Source: Kiloniellaceae bacterium
GTDB lineage: Bacteria; Pseudomonadota; Alphaproteobacteria; Kiloniellales; Kiloniellaceae
Length of the DNA: 8,228 nucleotides
Direction of reading: 5' to 3'
Assembly (NCBI GenBank): GCA_028280915.1
Contig: JANQKX010000415.1
Span: 1 to 8,228, forward strand
Numbering within the stretch: the stretch's first letter is position 1; each line of letters begins with the position of its first letter. Below, one piece after another: positions 6,628 through 8,228 of this stretch. The notes beneath the pieces are model-generated. The model was not told where the DNA came from, ran no database searches, and worked only from the letters and a program-made list of their open reading frames with translations. Made by a program: the position numbers and the translations under genes.

Positions 6628-6643
6628 GTCAGAGAGTCAGAGA
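6628..6643. repeat. 8-bp perfect tandem repeat upstream of tctAB
   Basis: GTCAGAGA occurs twice in a row (6628-6635 and 6636-6643). In the minus-strand message this is a pyrimidine-rich stretch just ahead of the G-run, possibly single-stranded ribosome standby sequence. The role is unknown. Confidence 0.6.
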
Positions 6644-6648
6644 AGTGA

Positions 6649-6661
6649 CATCTGGTAGATG
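6649..6661. other. Small hairpin in the tctC-tctAB spacer
   Basis: CATCT (6649-6653) and AGATG (6657-6661) form a perfect 5-bp stem with a 3-base loop, directly next to the large GC hairpin at 6662-6689. Confidence 0.4.
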
Positions 6662-6689
6662 CCGCCCCGCGCCGCCGGGCACGGGGCGG
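6662..6689 (-). other. Large GC-rich hairpin after tctC (likely mRNA-stabilising or partial terminator)
   Basis: CCGCCCCG (6662-6669) pairs perfectly with CGGGGCGG (6682-6689). Inside, after one mismatch, GCC (6671-6673) pairs with GGC (6678-6680) around a 4-base loop. It lies 11 bases after the tctC stop, within the operon. No T-run follows on the minus strand, so it is not a classical intrinsic terminator. Such structures after binding-protein genes often protect the upstream message from 3' decay, giving more binding protein than permease (known from other operons; inferred here). Confidence 0.65.
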
Positions 6690-6692
6690 TCA

Positions 6693-6710
6693 CGGTAACA
6701 CTAGTTACCG
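6693..6710 (-). other. Hairpin with the tctC stop codon in its loop
   Basis: CGGTAAC (6693-6699) and GTTACCG (6704-6710) form a perfect 7-bp stem around the 4-base loop 6700-6703. On the minus strand the tctC TAG stop (6703-6701) occupies three of the four loop bases. It is the first of several stem-loops in the tctC-tctAB spacer. Confidence 0.6.
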
Positions 6711-7792
6711 ACTTCTACACCATAAGCGTCTTTCAGCCACTGAATGACGAAGACCTTGGCGTTATCGGGGACGTTGATCGCCAACTCGAGGGCTTGCGCG
6801 GCTTCATCGCCGACGAACACCGGGTATTGCCCGACCTGCTTGGCGGCGAGCTGATCAAAATCATCGCGGGAGCGCACCGCGTCGAAGGCCGCCACATAGG
6901 CATCCACGACCTCCTGCGGCGTTCCTTGCGGCAGAAAGGCCAGTTTTTGCACCGGGAAACCGGAGATGAAAAACGCTTTCCAGGCTTCCCAGGCCTCCCC
7001 GGAGGTCTCGCAGCCCTCGGTGGCCTCGCAGACTTCCTTAAAGGTGGGAATGTCGGGGAAGGTCGGGTCCCGGACGATGTTGCCGTTTTCGTCCAAGGCG
7101 CCCCAGCTCATCATGGGGACGGCCGTGCCGGCTTCCACCAGCGGGACGCTGCCCGAAAGATAGGCGGCCGAGGTTTGATAGTCGATGGTGGCTTCGCCGC
7201 GCTCGAACATTAAGCGGCCGTCGCCCCGGCCTTGAATGCCGAACACCGGTTCCACCTCCATGCCCAGCATCTCCCAGGCCAACAACGGGACTAGATCCAG
7301 GCGGGTCGCGCCCTGGGATCCATAAATGAAGGTCTTGTCCTTCAGCCCGTTGGCGGAGCCGTCGAACTTGGCGCCGTCCTCGGCGTTCAGATAGGCCACC
7401 CCGCCGGTGCCCGAGGCCATGACCGGAATCCAATCCTTGTATTCGTAGCGCACCCGCGGATCGCCCAAGAGATAGGGAAACTGGGTGGAGCCCGAGGTCC
7501 CGAAGAGCAGGGTTCCCTCGTCGTGTTCTTGATCCTGGAACCAGTTGGCCCCCTTGGTGGAGCCGGCGCCCGGCATGAACTTTACCACCACCGTGGGTTC
7601 ACCGGGGGCTGCCTCGGCCAGCAAGGGCGCGAAAAAGTTGGCCCATCTTGCCGAGCCGCCGGTCTCCGAGAACGGGATGACCCATTCGATGGTTTCGTCT
7701 GAAAAATCCACTTCGGCTTTGGCCGGCAGAGCAAATGCGGCGGCGGCGGCGACTGCGAACGTGGTGTGGCGCGCTAATTTTGCGATGGTCAT
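6701..7792 (-). CDS. tctC: TctC-family periplasmic tricarboxylate-binding protein
   Basis: A 363-residue secreted protein. The ATG at 7792 is chosen because AAAGGGG lies 5-6 bases upstream and a normal signal peptide follows: basic MTIAKLARH, a hydrophobic alanine-rich core and a cleavage site ALPAKA|EV after residue 26. An upstream in-frame ATG at 7900 would bury this signal. The mature part keeps the Bug/TctC layout: WVIPFSETGGSARW (37-50), FMPGAGSTKGANW (72-84), TLLFGTSGST, GRGDGRLMFERGE (188-200) and FPDIPTFKEV (245-254). These replace the common VPFxxGG, RPGAGG and PxVPTxxE blocks, so it is a divergent member. It delivers the substrate to TctAB. It is first in the minus-strand operon and divergent from the response regulator. 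Cys255 and Cys261 (C-EATEG-C) could form a disulfide in the periplasm. The ligand is inferred only from context. Confidence 0.93.
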   Translation of the reverse strand: MTIAKLARHTTFAVAAAAAFALPAKAEVDFSDETIEWVIPFSETGGSARWANFFAPLLAEAAPGEPTVVVKFMPGAGSTKGANWFQDQEHDEGTLLFGTSGSTQFPYLLGDPRVRYEYKDWIPVMASGTGGVAYLNAEDGAKFDGSANGLKDKTFIYGSQGATRLDLVPLLAWEMLGMEVEPVFGIQGRGDGRLMFERGEATIDYQTSAAYLSGSVPLVEAGTAVPMMSWGALDENGNIVRDPTFPDIPTFKEVCEATEGCETSGEAWEAWKAFFISGFPVQKLAFLPQGTPQEVVDAYVAAFDAVRSRDDFDQLAAKQVGQYPVFVGDEAAQALELAINVPDNAKVFVIQWLKDAYGVEVGN

Positions 7793-7832
7793 GCGTTTCC
7801 CCTTTGAGCATTCTTTGCGGCGTGCCTCTTTT

Positions 7833-7844
7833 GGACGCACGTCC
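7833..7844. other. 12-bp palindrome in the tctC leader
   Basis: GGACG (7833-7837) and CGTCC (7840-7844) are perfect inverted arms around CA. This could be a protein site or a small leader hairpin. On the plus strand TGCTTTTTT follows, so it might also stop rightward transcription. The stem is short and the role unknown. Confidence 0.4.
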
Positions 7845-7854
7845 TGCTTTTTTG

Positions 7855-7874
7855 AGGGAGATTGATTCCTCCCT
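7855..7874. other. 6-bp stem-loop in the tctC leader region
   Basis: AGGGAG (7855-7860) and CTCCCT (7869-7874) pair perfectly around the 8-base loop 7861-7868. It lies 63-82 bases upstream of the tctC ATG. The sense-strand arm carries GGGAGG, a Shine-Dalgarno look-alike with no start behind it. It is not a terminator in either direction, as no T-run follows. Confidence 0.4.
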
Positions 7875-7898
7875 GTAATTTCGCAAGAATACACCGTC

Positions 7899-7917
7899 AA
7901 ACTTGCACGAAACTTGC
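7899..7917. promoter_or_regulatory. Direct repeats with 11-bp period, candidate OmpR/PhoB-type response-regulator site
   Basis: AAACTTGC occurs at 7899-7906 and again at 7910-7917, an exact copy with start-to-start spacing of 11 bases. Response regulators of the OmpR/PhoB class usually bind as head-to-tail dimers on repeats of this spacing. The inner repeat overlaps by two bases the candidate minus-strand -35 at 7895-7900, a usual place for an activator of tctC, and the pair ends 9 bases before the regulator's ATG, allowing autoregulation. That the adjacent regulator binds here is inferred. Confidence 0.55.
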
Positions 7918-7923
7918 GGCAAG
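7913..7923. other. 11-bp inverted repeat at the response-regulator start
   Basis: CTTGC (7913-7917), G, GCAAG (7919-7923) is a perfect inverted repeat overlapping the second direct repeat and the weak AAGG (7921-7924) ahead of the ATG at 7927. Another GCAAG is at 7883-7887. It may be part of the same regulator site or could affect translation. Confidence 0.35.
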
Positions 7924-7926
7924 GTC

Positions 7927-8228
7927 ATGCGGATTGCAGTTATCGAGGACAACAAAGCCCTTGCCAAGGCAATCGCCTATCGGCTCCGGGATCTAGGTCA
8001 TGCGGTCGATGTGCTGCATGACGGCGATGAGGCGGATGAATTCCTCTCCTTGGAAGGGGCCGATCTCGTTGTGCTGGACATCTATCTTCCGGGCCAAAGC
8101 GGGCTGGACATCCTGAAAAATCTGCGGGCCCGGGGCGCGGCCATGCCGGTGATCTTGCTCACGGCTCGCGGTGAAACCAATGACCGGGTGGCGGGGCTTG
8201 ACGCGGGCGCCGACGACTATCTGGTCAA
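7927..8228 (+). CDS. Response regulator receiver domain, OmpR/TctD-like (partial, runs off right edge)
   Basis: The first 100 codons are present. The ATG at 7927 gives MRIAVIEDNKALAKAIAYRL, a standard receiver start. Visible are the acidic pair E7-D8, the phospho-acceptor D51 in VVLDIYLPGQSGLDIL, the switch residue T79 in ILLTAR and the approach to the conserved lysine (ADDYLV-K, cut at the edge). The wording resembles the OmpR/PhoB class and specifically TctD, the regulator of tricarboxylate transport in Salmonella. The DNA-binding domain and probably a TctE-like sensor kinase should follow beyond the window. It is divergent from tctC, a common layout for TctD-TctE with a tripartite transporter. 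Only a weak AAGG precedes the start. The output domain is not seen, so the subclass is inferred. Confidence 0.92.
   Translation, partial: MRIAVIEDNKALAKAIAYRLRDLGHAVDVLHDGDEADEFLSLEGADLVVLDIYLPGQSGLDILKNLRARGAAMPVILLTARGETNDRVAGLDAGADDYLV

Larger units (their letters stand above)
7793..7926. promoter_or_regulatory. Divergent control region between tctC and the response regulator
   Basis: This 134-base spacer must hold both promoters. On the minus strand TTGACG (7900-7895) is a candidate tctC -35, but the -10 at 17 bases (TACAGG) is poor, which suggests activator dependence. On the plus strand TTGATT (7862-7867) and AAGAAT (7885-7890), 17 bases apart, are a weak candidate for the regulator gene. 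Direct repeats, a palindrome and two leader stem-loops are listed separately. Confidence 0.5.

Noticed and set aside
5105..6658. 517-residue open frame on the plus strand
   Set aside because: It is antisense to tctAB throughout, is rich in H, G, D, Q and R with no recognisable domain, and the opposite strand encodes a clear TctA-TctB protein. It is an artefact of high GC.
6662..6689. Intrinsic terminator after tctC
   Set aside because: The stem is strong but no T-run follows it on the minus strand, and the downstream tctAB has no visible promoter of its own.
7803..7829. Sigma-54 promoter for tctC
   Set aside because: A GGCAC and a TGC occur on the minus strand, but the GG to GC spacing is about 15 rather than 10 bases.
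7793..7900. N-terminal extension of tctC from an ATG at 7900
   Set aside because: It would place 36 charged residues before a good signal peptide and overlap the candidate -35; the ATG at 7792 has a proper ribosome site.

Overview
This is an 8.2 kb stretch of GC-rich chromosome from a Gram-negative bacterium, most likely a proteobacterium and perhaps an alphaproteobacterium. That placement is an inference from base composition and gene families; no rRNA or other taxonomic marker is present. The window holds one coherent carboxylate uptake and catabolism locus, cut at both ends. There are no RNA genes, mobile elements or CRISPR arrays that I can see.

Layout, left to right. (1) Bases 1-1327, minus strand: most of a FAD-dependent tricarballylate dehydrogenase (TcuA type) running off the left edge. 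(2) 1335-2054, minus: a GntR/FCD regulator directly upstream of it. The two genes meet in a four-unit 15-bp tandem repeat that is read in two frames. (3) About 2055-2130: a compact divergent control region in which a near-perfect 24-bp palindrome lies over the -10 elements of two opposed promoters. (4) 2131-3165, plus: an AbrB-family membrane protein with an internal duplication. (5) A minus-strand operon converges on it: tctC (6701-7792, periplasmic binding protein), a fused tctA-tctB permease (4580-6610), a PrpF-family isomerase (3412-4515) and a 63-residue unknown protein (3210-3401). (6) From 7927, plus: the receiver domain of a response regulator (TctD-like) that runs off the right edge, divergent from tctC.

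Proposed working (inference). The response regulator, presumably with a sensor kinase beyond the right edge, controls the tripartite tricarboxylate transporter (TctC binds the substrate in the periplasm; TctAB moves it inward). The GntR protein controls itself, the dehydrogenase and AbrB through the shared palindrome. TcuA oxidises tricarballylate to cis-aconitate. PrpF-family enzymes isomerise related unsaturated acids and can bind trans-aconitate, so the locus may feed tricarballylate and aconitate isomers into the citric acid cycle. Compared with the Salmonella tcu genes, the transporter and regulator families differ, and the electron-transfer partner TcuB is not in view; it could lie beyond the left edge.

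The most notable non-coding structures are the overlapping promoter/operator, the dual-frame tandem repeat with four in-frame ATGs, an 11-bp-period direct repeat next to the candidate tctC -35, and a row of hairpins between tctC and tctAB.
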